A stretch of 64,000 nucleotides of DNA. Origin: Hortaea werneckii. Taxonomy: Eukaryota > Ascomycota > Dothideomycetes > Mycosphaerellales > Teratosphaeriaceae. Positions 31,096-43,312 of the stretch are shown one piece after another. The first letter of the stretch is position 1. The number at the start of each line of letters is the position of its first letter. The notes under the pieces were generated by a model that saw only the letters and a list, made by a program, of their open reading frames with translations, did no database searches and was not told where the DNA came from. The translations under genes were made by a program, and so were the position numbers. Where the stretch lies: contig JBAOKB010000165.1 in assembly GCA_037044905.1 (NCBI GenBank), positions 1-64,000 of the forward strand, read 5' to 3'.

Positions 31096-34000
31096 ATGTC
31101 TACAGGGCAGACGTTCGGGCACGTATCACGGCCGGCTTCAACGAAGCATACTCCACATCAACACTTCGAAGCGCCTCCTCCGACATTGACACCAGAAAAC
31201 ATTGAACAGGAATTTGAACCATGCGCGGCAACGGCTTCGTTCTTGTTGTATTCGCAACGAAACATTGTGCTGGTCTTGCATCACGATACCCTTGCGATCG
31301 AGCGGCGATTTGACCTGCATCGAGAAGACGTGCTTTGGGTGCACGTTGATAACAGCAGCGAGAGAGGCTCGGGGCGATTAGCAGTAAGCTACGATGCTGG
31401 TAACACGGCGATCGTATGGGACATCTTGACTGGAGGAGAAGTGGCGCGCTTCTCCTCTTACGAACACATCAGGACGGCAAGTTTTATGCGTAACGGAAAC
31501 ATTGCATTTGGCAACAATCAAGGCAATGTCATTCTGTTCGAGCCATCAACTTCGGAACACCTTTCAGCCCGGACAATATACGATCCTGTTACCGCGCTGG
31601 CGCCATCGTCTGACTGCCGGACCTTCGCCATCGGTTACTTGAACGGCTCCATATTGATCGCTACGCTTCAACCATCCTTCACGATTCTACATACATTGAC
31701 CACGACCAAAGCTCCTTCAAGAATATCAGGACTTGCTTGGCATGGATCGTCTTCAAAACAACGAACAGACATGTTGGCAACTCAGACTTCGGATGGGGAT
31801 CTTAGAGTGTGGAGCGTACCTAAAGTCCCTCACCAAGAACAGCCTACGATCATCAGAGTGTTGCAGAGAGCCGAATTGCAAGCCGCAGGACCCTGTTGGT
31901 TTGCTTGGTCAAAGAATGGCAGAATTGTGCAACACGCTGAAGGGTAAGTGACTTCTGCGAAACCATTGGTATGAGTATTCACGTCAGCTCTTGCGAATGC
32001 TAATCAAGGTGATTGATTGTAGGGAGACAAGATCTTGGGACGTCTGAACGAAGAAGGTTACCTATGAGTTGATTCCGACGATCGATAATGTTGCGGCTAT
32101 TACGAACTACGGCCCAACAGCTACTCTTTTCGCGCTTGGCAGAAACCACACTGTTCAGCAATACGATATCACTCCCGGGAACGCACCAACGCAGGTCGCA
32201 AGTGTGCAGCATGTGCCGTCTAACACACCACCGACTCCACCAAACAATCTTGAGGAAGGCAGTGACCACTATGGTGAGCCTCGTACAGCTTTATCGACTG
32301 AAGCACCAGTGCTGCCGATCTACTCGGATGTAGAAAGCAGCGCCGACGAAGCAGGACCTCTTTCGCCTCTCCAAAAGATCGCGCAAGAGATGGACTCCTT
32401 GGATGCTCTCGAATCGGAAATAAGAGACAAAGTAATGCCACTCAGCCCAGTCTCAAGCCGGGCGTCCTCTGTCAGCTCTAGGTCCTCGCGGGGTAGTCGA
32501 CGTAACCGGAAGTACCTATACGACAAGCCAGATTCTTCTCGGGCGTCGGAGAGCACGGGGTTTGACGGCACTGAGTTTTCATTCGGTGACTCCGTTCGTC
32601 AAGGCCATGAAAGCATGTCCATTCGATCAGTGTCCTCATATGCATCTCGCCCACATCATCGATCTTCCGGATTGAGGAATCAGATGCTCCGCAGCCCAGA
32701 AGAGGCAAAAGACACCTCGACAATGGATCTCTTCCAGTTTACTCGAGCAAGGCTAAGGGACGTGGCCTTCCGAACGCCCCACTATGGCACAGGGCCAAGG
32801 ACCCCTGAACTGCTTCAGCGGGAGATGCTAAGTGTAGTTTTCGGCTGGAATGGCGACATCCAAAGCCTGATCCGAGACGAGCTCTCAAGGCACAAACCAG
32901 GGTCCGCAAGTGGAGTTCTGCTCTCCAAATGGCTGGGCGACATCGCAGCCGACAACATGGCCTCAATGATCGGATCCGAATCCATGACATCGTCCGATTG
33001 GATGCTGTTGGCCCTAAGCTCCATTGGGCAAGACTCCCAAAAGAAGGTTGGTGAAGCGTTCGTCCAGAGGCTACTCGAGAAAGGCGACGTCCATCCTGCT
33101 GTAGCTATTCTTCTTGGTCTGGGAGAGCACAATGATGGGATTGAGGTCTATGTCTCCCAAGGCTTTTGGCTCGAAGCTGTCTTACTCACTTGCCTAACTT
33201 GCCCAGCCGACTGGGGACGTCAGTCCTTTTTAATACGGAAATGGGGTGAAAATGCAGTGCAACAGGGACAAGCTGAGCTTGCCGTACGTTGCTTTTCCTG
33301 TACCAGCATTGAAACGTCCGAGCCTTGGTTCTCGCCCCGAGCACAGCAAGATGTTGCATATGCGCAGCAACAGCAGCGCCTTACAGGCGAGCCCTTGAGT
33401 GCAGGATCTGGACCTCTGACCAGTCCTCCGTTATCACCGCCTTCCCGTTCTGGCTCCGGAAGATTGACTGCGAAGAATGCATCACTGAAACTCATCACTA
33501 CCTTCGGAGATCGAGGTGTACCAACAGCTGCTCCTCAAGTAGGTGCTACGCCTATTGCAGAATCCGCGCTTTCCCCGGGAGGTCAACAGTCGTGGCGGCA
33601 GAATACTCGTAATGCCCGCGACAACTCCGAGGCTCGTACTGCAACACCCGGAGGCTTCAGCAGACGTAAAAGGTTGCCGTCTAAAAGCGACATTGAGCGG
33701 GCAAAGATGGAAGCAGCCGAGATGGCCACGCCCATGACAGCAGCGCGCGACCAAGCATCTCGTGCACAAAGCAAGTCGTCGCATAGCAGAAGAACATCAG
33801 CAGCTAGTAGCGTTCCCGAGCCAGCAACGGCGGTAAAGCCTAGCACCTACCAGGGTGGAGGGATGTTAGCACCTCCGTCTAAAGACGACAACCATTTACC
33901 CTCACCTTCCGAAGGTGTCTTTGCCATGCTCAAAGAGCAATCGAAAACACGGCATAGGACTGAGTCGAGGAATAGAAGACCGGAAGGTCTCTCTGTTGAA

Positions 34001-36412
34001 GTCTTGAACACGAGAGAAAACAGCAGCATGTCATCAGCTGCAAGCCACGGCCACGGAGCTTCAACGTATGATCAAACGCCATCAGCCAGCCTTTACGGTG
34101 AGGCAAGTCCTCCACCGACAGGTAACAGTATCAAGTATCGCGCCGTGGATGAATATATTAGCAGCGTCGAAGAAGCACGCAACAACGCCCGTGAAGACAG
34201 AGCGAGAAGCCGAGCGGGTAGTCGCGCAGGCAGCCGAGCGCAGAGCAGAGCTCGTGGTGAGACCCGCACACGGCGTGGTACGAGCAGGGGGAGAGAACCT
34301 TCAGAGACACGCTCTCACGGTGGTACGCGCTATATCAAACCCGCCAAGCGCTCGCCTTCTTCACCAGTGCCGATGTCACCAGAGGAAATCGCGAAAGCCA
34401 GCCAGCGGGGCTCCAGGCCTGAGCCTGAGCCAGCAACAACGGACGACGAGGCCTTTTACAAGGTCGCTCTTGCGGACTCCCACAAGAGCCCTCGCTCTGT
34501 CAAATCTGGAGCATCGAAGAAGAAGTCTCATGAGGACGAAGATCATGCCTCATCTGGAAGAATTGACAGCGGCCGGGGTAGAAGCGCATCTAGACACAGA
34601 GGCAAAATGGCCCGATCGCCTTCAAACGCTGAAATTGAGACGGGAGAGCATGATTCGGTCCAGCCTAAAGATCGGGGGCTCCGTTTCCGGGCAAGAAGTT
34701 CAAGCCGTCGACCAAGCGAAGATCTCCAGTCCAGAAGGGCTGTAAATCGTCAACAGCGGGCCAGATCTAGTAGTCGCCAACCTAGTAGGCAAGACGACGT
34801 CGACCCACTGCCTACATCAGATTTGTCAAATAACACTGGGGATGACAATGTCTCGGAGGCCTCTTTTGCGGCGGCCTCTGAAGCCGGACGAAGGAAGCCT
34901 CGGGGCTTGTCTCGGAAAGAACTCGCAGCGAGAGAGCTCGAACAACGGCGCTTGTCCCTGGCACGTAGGCCATCAGCACCTTCGATTCCTTTCCCTGACC
35001 AAGGTCCACCGCCTGGCTCCGGCACAAGACCAGGTATGGGTTCTCGGTCGCATACTGAGCTGGGCGACAGCCCGACTTCATATTTGCCGCCCCTGTCTCG
35101 AAGCCACACGGTAGACCCCGAGTCTATGTCTAAATACAACAAGAAGAACGGCTCAAGGTTGCCCGCGATTGGACTTCCTGCGACGCCAAGGGCAATGCGG
35201 CATCCACGCTACATGAGTGAAAACCCCAGTGAGGAGGATAGAGCACCGCCAGTTCCTGAAATCCCTGGCAACGTCAGCGAGCTATCATCCTTGGGAGGTA
35301 GTCTTACTGGTTCCAGCCTCAGCCACGCCACAGGGTCGAACATCAGCAGCCAGGTCTCATCGTCACTGCATTCAGCAGAGCCGCCGCAAGAAGGTGATGA
35401 TCTGGGGCCGCTTTTGCCGTCCACTGTTTTTGGACAAAAGTTGCCACAAGGCTTGGATCGCTCGGCATCAGCGCCGCCTGAAAAGATGAGTGGCAATGTG
35501 CACCCAATGTACAATGCAGGTCTGCCGTCTTCCTTCCGTCGTCACTCTGGCGGACGCGGCCACATTCGTAAGATCTCTCCGCCAGATGTTGCAGCCCAAG
35601 CAGACGAGCAAATGGGACCATTCAGCATAGACGAGGCCTTGAATCCTGAGCAGCAGCAGCAAGTAGTCATCATCCCGGAAGAAGACGAAGGCCCACCGCC
35701 GCCAATGTTGCCACAACTTCAGCACCTTGCCGGACCGCCACCACCTCCGCCACCGCCAGTGATGTTTCAGCAGAACAATCACAGCGGTTCGGATGTGATT
35801 GATATTGCCATTGACAATGACCCTATTGTTGATGTCCCAGAAACACTTCCGGCCTCGACCTTCCAAACATTGCCTGCGACGACTTTTCCTAATACGCTGC
35901 CTACGACGACTTACCCAGCGCCAATGGAACGAGCCAATACCGCATCCCCCAGCATGCATCGACGCGGCCGAGGCAGTGTCAGTGAATCTTTCGGGTCTCG
36001 CTTTCGCGGCGTAACGGATCGCATGCGCAGCCAGTCTCGTACAGTCAATCACACCAAGCAATCATCTGTACCTGACTCGTCGCAAACACGTCCGTACGAG
36101 ACAGTCCTTCCGCCAATGCCCAACCACCATGAACATGGACGTCGCGAGAGTCTCAGCCGAAAGAGCCCATACGAACAATCTGTGGCACATGGGGGACAGG
36201 AGAAAGGCATACCACCGCCTCCACCTCCGCCACCGGCGCCGCCAGGTCCTGGAATGGAAGGCCGCATATATGAGACGGCTATTCCTCCTACGACGCTGCC
36301 CCAAAGTAGGAGCCAAAGCGCAATGGGCTACCGCAACCCTAAAGAAATTAGAGCAAACATGCCACCTGAGACGCTGCAACAGGGTGTGTACCAGCCTACC
36401 GGCTTTCTTTGA
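31096..36412 (+). CDS. WD40-repeat protein with helical domain and long disordered tail, interrupted by an in-frame TGA
   Basis: Exons are 31096-31943 and 32023-36412 (intron 79 bp, GTAAGT to TAG); together they are a multiple of three, about 1,745 codons. The N-terminus forms WD40 blades (TAIVWDILTGGEVA, GDLRVWSVP, then GETRSWDV). Codon 291 is TGA (32045-32047), exactly inside the WD unit, and the same frame continues as TKKVTYELIPTIDN, so an Arg codon CGA may have become TGA. Downstream is a conserved-looking alpha-helical block (about 32730-33350: LLQREMLSVVFGWNGDI, MLLALSSIG, LGLGEHNDGIEVYVSQ, WLEAVLLTCLTCP). The rest is disordered, rich in Ser, Arg and Pro, with RAGSRAGSRAQSR-type repeats and poly-Pro segments near 35740 and 36210. 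I recall similar fungal proteins being annotated WD40 plus a Gemin5-like TPR; the exact function is unknown. Confidence 0.72.
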
Positions 36413-37740
36413 GCGATGACCTTTCATATTGCTCGAACCGCCAAAGTGCAAGAGGCAGTGGACTTTGATTTCGTTTAACTCGAAGCTGCATATACACACA
36501 ACCCCCTCTCTTGCGCCCTCTAAAGCAGGGAAACGGATTGAGGGACCACTACGACAACCTTATATCTTATTCTTTCGACGACGTCACGACGAATTCTATA
36601 TCTTAATCGACAAATGGCAAGGGTTCGCATTATTATCTTTCAGCAACAGTTTCAAAGCACATTAAGCGTTGGCGCTGTCAAGAGCGTGCAGATTGTCCTC
36701 GGACTTTGTAGATAGCCTTCGGTTCAGAACTCCTCTTGCTGCCATATTTGCTGCTTTTCCGGCTACTCTTCATCATTCGACAGAAGAATCGATTTACTAG
36801 AGATCAACGTTCGGCCTCACGGCCTAGTATGATTTTTCGGCATTACTAGTATGGCACATTTGTACATACGTGGACGAATTACGATCGATTTCCATACACA
36901 TCTTCTCCTCTCCCTGTTTCAAATAGGGTACCTGAATCCACAAAGAGAGAAGTTCCTGCAAAGCTTGCAGAATAGTCACACTCATGGTTAGGGGATACAT
37001 CTCTGCAGCCCCTAGTCCTCACGAATATGTCGCTGTGCAACAATCACCTTCCCGGCAGCTCCCCGAAACAGCCGTATCACCCCTGAATATTGCGTACCAG
37101 GGTAGGTTCAATTTATCGTTGGGTTGGTTGGGACACGGGCGTCATGCAGTTTGAATGTTCCTGCAGCATGCAAGAACATTGCATGCGACCTGCATCGGCA
37201 GTGCTTGCATGCTGCAGTCAGACGTGTCGAGCTGCACAGAGAAAGTTACTGGTACATAGGATAGAGCGAAGGGCAGACCAAACACGTGACGAACACGTGA
37301 CTCCATGATTGATATACAATTCAGCTTATCCTGAGAACGGTTCGAGCTCAAGGCGTGTGAGGAATCGCACCAGACTTAAGTCTCCGACTTCTAGTATCTG
37401 GAATAGAGTCTTGAGCGAACAAAGAGCGTCTTTCTCATGCCGCTTAGGCAGCAGATATAATCAAGCGATAAGTTCGACAATACATACCTTGACGAGAGCT
37501 TGCCCTATTCAGTTACTATTAGTCTGAGCCGATCATTCATGTTCAGGCTCTCCAGGTAGGTTGACACCAAAGAGTGGACGCATAGCACATACATTCACTT
37601 CAGTCAAAAGTGGCGGCGGGTCGGGAACGGGATTTCCCTGCCGTTTCCGCTCAAGCCCTCCCACTTCACGCGGTTCTGACCCCACGTCCTCCAAGAGAGA
37701 CAACCTTCAAGGCCCGGTCACCGCCGAGGCCAGCCTTGCC
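36413..37740. other. Intergenic region, WD40 gene to UPF3
   Basis: 1.33 kb with no supported gene. The UPF3 frame is open upstream of its ATG back to about 37561, but without an ATG. Confidence 0.45.
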
Positions 37741-39333
37741 ATGCCTCCGAAACAAATTGCAAAGAACGATCGCGGCGTGCTACCTGTGAATGCTGCGGCC
37801 CGCGCTGCGCCCACTACGAAAGCACCAGCTCCACGATTGAAGCTCGAGATCCGCCGCCTCCCACCCGGCCTGACACTTAGTGAGTTTGAAGAGGCTTTGG
37901 GTGAAGAGTGGAAGCTGGGTAGTGGCAAGGTGGACTGGCGCGAATACCGTCAGGGCAAGATCAGAGCGCCAGGCAAATTGCCGGAACAATCCCGATGCTA
38001 CATACATGTTGTCAATGAGAGTGTGGTGAGAGAGTTTGAGCAGCGCTTCCTCAACGTCGCCTTCCACGACAAGGCTGGCACCCATCGCCATGTTGAGCTG
38101 AAAAACCTACAGCCGACCATAGGGTTCGCGACAAACCAGCGGACACCATTGGCGGTGAAACAGCGCCTGGATAACAGACAGGGCACTATCGACCAAGATC
38201 CTGAATTCATTGCTTTCCTGGAGTCCGAGACCCAGCCTATTCCAAAGCCAGCGGCAGTGGATGCGAAAGATGATGCTGAGCACCCGGCAGTGAAGAGCAC
38301 CCCACTCATTGATGATCTGAGGGAGAGGAAGGCGAATAAGGCGAAAAACGCGGCATCAAAGGCCGAAAAGAAGAAAGAGGAAGACGGCAAGGGCCATGCA
38401 AGTGCACACAGCAAAGGTGCTTCGCCTCAGAAGGGCACAAAGGGGGCTCAGCAGGACAAGGTGGAACAGGCAGCTAAGGAGGTAGCTAAGGCGCCGAACA
38501 AACAAGCTGGTGGGAAGGCTACAGCACAACAACAACAGCAACAAGCAAACGCTAAAACAGCGTCTCCTGCTCGCTCCAAAAAGCAAGCGCAAACACAGAA
38601 GCAGCAGTCTGCGTCCGCTCAGTCTGCTTCACCGGGAGCTTCTGGGCCGCCTAGCCCGGCGCCGAACCGTAACCCAGGCCCACAAAGACAGCGTGGCAAC
38701 GCAGAGGGTATTAAGAAGATGTTACAAAAAGACTTGGGCATCAAGCCCAAGCAGCAATCTGAACCCAATCAATCCAAAGCCACTAAGCAGACACCACAAG
38801 CCGTAGCATCGCCACCAGCTTCCACAGCGACCTCTACACCCCCGCCCTCGGCACAGAATAAGAATCAACCGCCTGCAGGTCCGAAAGCCAATGCGCAGAA
38901 CAAGCAAGCACAGCAGCCTGCGCCCGCTCAGGCGAATGCGTCGCAACTAAAAGCTTACCTCAAGCATGCAAATCCGAGCCAGGGCATGACTGAGATGCTC
39001 ATACTACGTTCACTGTCCGAGTTCGGCGAAGTTGCCAACGTGACAATCGACCCGAGGAAAGGCACAGCGATCGCCGTTTTCAAAGATGGTGGAGGTTTGA
39101 AGAAGGCTCTGGAGGCAAAGAAAGTGCCAGTGGCCAACGGTGCTGTCGAAGTCTTTGAGTTCAAAGATACTGGCGGCCGCGGGGCTGGAGGAAATGCTAG
39201 AGGACGCGGTGGTTTCAGAGGCGGCAGAGGTGGTGGGAGGGGAGGAGCTCAAGGCGCGAACAAAGATGGCAAGAATGCAGGCGGGCAGGGTGCCGCGGGC
39301 TCCGGTGCTCAAAATGGCAACAAGGCAGCTTGA
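37741..39333 (+). CDS. UPF3: Nonsense-mediated decay factor Upf3
   Basis: Upf3 joins Upf1 and Upf2 to mark mRNAs with premature stops. This single exon gives 530 residues. The N-terminal Smg4/UPF3 domain is clear: LKLEIRRLPPGLTLSEFEEAL, KVDWREYRQGK, RCYIHVVNESVVREFEQRF and VELKNLQPTIG. A Lys/Ala/Gln-rich disordered middle follows, with poly-Gln near 38530. A second RRM-like module near the end (LKAYLKHANPSQGMTEMLIL, FGEVANVTIDPRKGTAIAVF) leads to an RGG box at the C-terminus (RGRGGFRGGRGGGRGG). The first ATG (37741) matches the expected start. Confidence 0.92.
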   Translation: MPPKQIAKNDRGVLPVNAAARAAPTTKAPAPRLKLEIRRLPPGLTLSEFEEALGEEWKLGSGKVDWREYRQGKIRAPGKLPEQSRCYIHVVNESVVREFEQRFLNVAFHDKAGTHRHVELKNLQPTIGFATNQRTPLAVKQRLDNRQGTIDQDPEFIAFLESETQPIPKPAAVDAKDDAEHPAVKSTPLIDDLRERKANKAKNAASKAEKKKEEDGKGHASAHSKGASPQKGTKGAQQDKVEQAAKEVAKAPNKQAGGKATAQQQQQQANAKTASPARSKKQAQTQKQQSASAQSASPGASGPPSPAPNRNPGPQRQRGNAEGIKKMLQKDLGIKPKQQSEPNQSKATKQTPQAVASPPASTATSTPPPSAQNKNQPPAGPKANAQNKQAQQPAPAQANASQLKAYLKHANPSQGMTEMLILRSLSEFGEVANVTIDPRKGTAIAVFKDGGGLKKALEAKKVPVANGAVEVFEFKDTGGRGAGGNARGRGGFRGGRGGGRGGAQGANKDGKNAGGQGAAGSGAQNGNKAA

Positions 39334-39663
39334 GCTGATTGAACAGTTCGCATAATGCACTCCTTCCAACACCTCCGGGCACGTGAAATTGCACGGAGGT
39401 AGTCCGCCAACGTCCCAACAGACATACTCCAGCTGGAACACCTTGAGCTATCAAGTGATCGTGGAGGAATGGGGCTGCAATGGTCGACAAACACTGCACA
39501 GCACCGTGGAAGAGCATCAAGAGTCCCCAACAAAGACTCGCCAGACGTAATTGCCCACATCACCTGTCATAAGACGTTGGTGGCGTGAATGGGGGTTCTG
39601 CTCGCTAGAGACTCAAATGAAAGCGGCATGAGTATCATGCAGTATAGTACAGGGCTATGATCT
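39334..39663. other. Convergent 3' region, UPF3/SAM carrier
   Basis: 330 bp between two converging stops; presumably 3' UTRs only. Confidence 0.45.
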
Positions 39664-40680
39664 CTATACACCTCCGAACAGGTTGCTCGCCCATTGATAG
39701 CTCCCCAGGAACACCGCACCACCAATGCTAATCCACATAGTGCGCGGCCCAACACCACTAAAGAATGCTTTGCCTCCTTCCTCCCTCCATATCTTGCTCG
39801 TAATGGTGAACGCACTCTCACGCTGTGTCGCAAGCATGAGTCTCGTCTTCAGAACGTCAAGCGGCGTAGTCAAGCCTGCAGCAATAGCGCCTGAAATTGA
39901 GCCAAAGATGGCACTCTCTGCGCCAGTGACATCTGACGGTCTTGACGACTTTGCCCGCTGGTTCAATGCCCATTTCTTCAGCCCTTCCCACAAAGGGAAT
40001 TGGATAACCGTGAAAGGTACCTCGCGCATGACTGTTATACCCCATCCTCTGTATAGCTCTCGCCATACGTGAAGAAAGCCATGCGTCCTCCTCTGCTGTA
40101 ATATCGAGGTCAAAGCCATGAGACTAGTCGGCGACTGTCCAGCCTGCGCCCTCTGCTTCACAACTTCAGTCGGTACCCTAACCATGCACGCGGCGATCTC
40201 TCCCAGACTCGCTGCCAGCATATGTCCTCCCGCTTCTCCTAGACCGCCTCGTTTGGGGGATGCAGCGAATTGCTTTTTCACCCCTTCATATGTGACGAAG
40301 AATAGAGCTGCACCGGGCGCTGAGCCCACTACCGCTGATCCAATGCCATTGTAAACGCCGCGGAAGCCGCCTGATGCCCAGAAGCCGGCGGAAGACTGGA
40401 GTCGAGTTTTAAGTGTGTCGAGAGGGAAGAGTGAGGTGTCTACTGTTGTTCCTGCTATGCCGCCTGCCTAAGCTTGTCAGTACCAGGGCAGTTGCATAGA
40501 AGTTGGGAGGAAGATAGAGCGTACCACTAATGAGCGTAGATATGGCGAATCAATGATCGCCGAAGACTTCGAGTCCATTGCCAGACGTTCACCTGCACTT
40601 TTGAAGTCGCCATTCTGAAAAGATGATCGCGCATCTTTCCCTTTCACATGCTCCGGCGTCGGCATCATGGACGTTGCCAT
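39664..40680 (-). CDS. SAM5: Mitochondrial S-adenosylmethionine carrier
   Basis: The carrier imports SAM into the mitochondrial matrix in exchange for S-adenosylhomocysteine. Exons 40680-40525 and 40467-39664 (intron 57 bp, GTACGC to TAG) give 319 residues. Three mitochondrial-carrier repeats are visible through their signatures: [12 protein letters not shown] in repeat 1, [13 protein letters not shown] in repeat 2, and [12 protein letters not shown] in repeat 3. Matching second-half motifs are [31 protein letters not shown] and [18 protein letters not shown]-type and GVYNG segments match the Pet8/Sam5 subfamily. An ATG at 40731 would add 17 residues. Confidence 0.87.
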
Positions 40681-41525
40681 CTCTCCGAGGAAACGCCGAA
40701 GCTGCGTGCACTTCCACTCTTCTCCATTCATCGACTCAAGATCCTGTCTAACACTTACATTTCATCGGCTTTCTTTGAATACCTAGGTAGTCCTCTATCT
40801 ACGTTTGTCATGAAAGAGCAGCAAGGGCTTGCCTTGATGCGGAACTTGACTGCACTGCAAGATATTCAGACGGAAAAAGGAGTTCATTTCATTTTAGAGC
40901 CAGAGCTGGTACGAAGCTCTGTAAATCGAGACGATACTGCTTTCTTTGCAACGAGTCTTTTCTATGATCAAACATGGCTCATTTATGAGGAACCAAGTAT
41001 ATAATAAGACCTCGATCTTCTTCCTTTTCTTACAATCTCGCATCGCTGCTTGGTGTAATATGCATTTGCTCGCTTGTCACTCCTTTTAAAACCTGGGATG
41101 TAGCTATAGCGTACGGTCAAAGATACCATGATCTTGAGTATCACACGTGGTAGGAAATGGAAGGGCTACAACTCGCGACACATTTGCACTGATTCCATTG
41201 GATGATCGGCCGCCCCGAAGCTGTGCAGCGTTCAGCTTTGCAGATCTCATTTCTTGATCTTGAAAGTTCCTTCAGCCTTCAGCCGCTTCCTCTCCTGAAT
41301 CGATCTGACTGGACCAAACTCAGAATTGCCACATAGAGCTTTCAATCGTACAAGTGCGGAGCGTGGCGAAGTGTGTGTGACCCTGCGGCATGAGGCTGAT
41401 ACCCTGATCATTCTCAGCTGCAGACATGCTGTATTCCATTTGCGCAGTGCTAAAGTCGCCGTCCCATCGAGCGATGACCGTCACAGCTCTCTAAATTGTG
41501 ATGTTGCTATCGTTCTCCACTCAAC
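40681..41525. promoter_or_regulatory. Divergent promoter region, SAM carrier/membrane protein
   Basis: 845 bp between divergent starts. Open frames here are short or antisense shadows. No other feature is seen. Confidence 0.4.
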
Positions 41526-42393
41526 ATGTGGCAGCAAACGATTTCAAGGCACTCAATGCTGCCGCTTTATGTCCTCCTTTTGGCCGCTTGTGTTGAACAG
41601 TCTCAAGCAGCAGCGCAGGGCCGGATAGACCTCAAGTATCCTCCGCCGCGAATCTCATCAACAGAGACGACAGTGACTGCCGGCGACGTGATACGCTTCA
41701 GATGGGAAACAACATGGCCGACTGTCACAGTCCAGCTGTGGCAAGGCCCAAATAAGAAAGGCTCAATGTCGCACATGAACTTGCTGAGTAAATAGGTGCC
41801 AGTCAACTCTGTCTTGAAGCGACTACTAATGGTGTCCAGCTAACGAGTCAAACACGACGACAGACGTCGGTTGGACCGTCCATGTCTTGCCTAGAATGAG
41901 CAGGGAGCCGCCGCTATACCTGTATATCTTCAATCCAAACGACACGAGCTGTCGAGCATGCTCTCAAAACAGCAGCGATTTTTACATTCGTGGCAAGGAG
42001 AGCCCAGGATCTGGGGAAGAAGGAGGTCCTGTGAAGCTAGGTCTGGGAATTGGACTTGGACTTGGACTTCCTCTCCTCTTCATCACGGCTGTTGTTGTGT
42101 GGCTCTGGATAAGGCGACGGAGGAGGAGAGCAGAAGGAAGAGATCGGGAGTCACAGGCGGAGCCGTTGAGGGATTGGAGACAACAGCCGTCGCCAATGTC
42201 TACGGACACGTATCCCACGCCGGGCATGCACCAAGACAGAGACAAACAAGCAGCAGAAAGTGGTGGATATGATGTGATGGAGCTGTCACCAGAGCAAATG
42301 ATCTCGGAAGCTCCCAGAGAGCACGAAAGGGTTGAGCTTGAGGCCGATCCTGTTGTAGTGTTGTCCAGAAGGGAGGCATTGACACATCAATGA
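41526..42393 (+). CDS. Single-pass membrane protein with signal peptide
   Basis: Exons 41526-41787 and 41840-42393 (intron 52 bp, GTAAAT to CAG, with a CTAAT branch-like site) give 271 residues. A signal peptide (LPLYVLLLAACVEQSQA) leads to an extracellular domain of about 130 residues with an Ig-like/fibronectin-like feel (ETTVTAGDVIRFRWETTWPTVTVQLWQG, NTTTDVGWTVHV) and paired cysteines CRAC. A Gly-rich transmembrane segment (LGIGLGLGLPLLFITAVVVWLW) is followed by an Arg-rich stop-transfer stretch and a Glu/Pro-rich cytosolic tail. The architecture is typical of many fungal surface proteins of unknown role. Confidence 0.75.
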
Positions 42394-42460
42394 AGTATGT
42401 CGGCAGAATCGGTGAAGATGTGCCATGTAGTCATCGCACACGCAGGGATAGACTCTAAGC

Positions 42461-43105
42461 TCACCATGGCTCAGCACGAGGGAGTCGGATTGCTCGTTCC
42501 TGCTCCATTGCACCTTCATGAGCATCCTCCTGTTCGTCCTTTCTTGGGTCGCCGGTCTCATCATGGTGGCGCCGGTCTATCCTCGCCCTAGCTCTCCGCC
42601 AACCAAAACGACCGACTGCCCATAGCAAACCTACACCTGCACCGCCTAGGATACCGGTAGGGGCAAGCAAAAAGGCGGCGCCACTGGCAACTGATCCAAT
42701 GGCGGTACCGCTCACGGCTGCGACGATTGCTCCGACGGCAGCATATTTCGCGTATCGCACCAGACGCCAGAATATGAAAATTGTAACGTATCTCAAGCTC
42801 CGCAAGATGGTCCTGGTCCGGAGATGGGTCGGTTGCGGTCCTGTCTTCGGATCCACCAGGAATTTGATGGCGACCTTGGATTTGCTTAAAGCATCGTGTT
42901 CTGCTTTGGTATCATGGCCCCCGGATGAATCCATGTGACTTCTTTCAACTTCCATCTGGGAAAAGTGAGACGAGACGAAAGGTCTGGCCACCAGTATCCC
43001 TCGAAGGCAGGGAGGCACACTTAGATCGCAGACATAATTCGTCCGGAGTCTTCCGAAAAACACACTAACCTTCTCTGCTATAGCTCTCCTTTTCTGCTCT
43101 GACAT
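42461..43105 (-). CDS. Membrane-associated hypothetical protein
   Basis: The open frame is 214 residues from ATG 43105. A GTTAGT donor at 43069 and a CAG acceptor before ATG 42955 would remove a stop-free 114-bp intron, joining MSEQKRRAIAEK to MEVERSHMDSS; the spliced form is 176 residues and looks more natural. The middle holds one or two Gly/Ala-rich hydrophobic segments (YAAVGAIVAAVSGTAIGSVA, FLLAPTGILGGAGVGLLWAV). The C-terminus is charged (RIDRRHHDETGDPRKDEQED). No family is recognised. Its stop lies 68 bp from that of the membrane protein above, in convergent orientation. Confidence 0.55.
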   Translation of the reverse strand: MSEQKRRAIAEKVSVFFGRLRTNYVCDLSVPPCLRGILVARPFVSSHFSQMEVERSHMDSSGGHDTKAEHDALSKSKVAIKFLVDPKTGPQPTHLRTRTILRSLRYVTIFIFWRLVRYAKYAAVGAIVAAVSGTAIGSVASGAAFLLAPTGILGGAGVGLLWAVGRFGWRRARARIDRRHHDETGDPRKDEQEDAHEGAMEQERAIRLPRAEPW

Positions 43106-43312
43106 TTCTCTCTATCTCATTCTCACTTGTCCACATCCAACCTATCCAAACTCACCGCATATCCAAGGACTCGATCGCCAAAACCTCACCACTGCACATC
43201 AAGACAAATTGAGGGTATTCGCGACTTGCAGACGCCAGATCAAGCATCGGAGTGCAAGACCGCTCGATATAGCCAACGCGGGTGTACCCGCTCGGTTGAT
43301 GATGCAGCGTCA

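Noticed and set aside
31940..32068. Frameshift explanation for the break in the WD40 gene
   Set aside because: Exon lengths sum to a multiple of three with GTAAGT and TAG boundaries, and GETRSWDV-stop-TKKVTYE fits a WD unit, so a single in-frame TGA explains it better.
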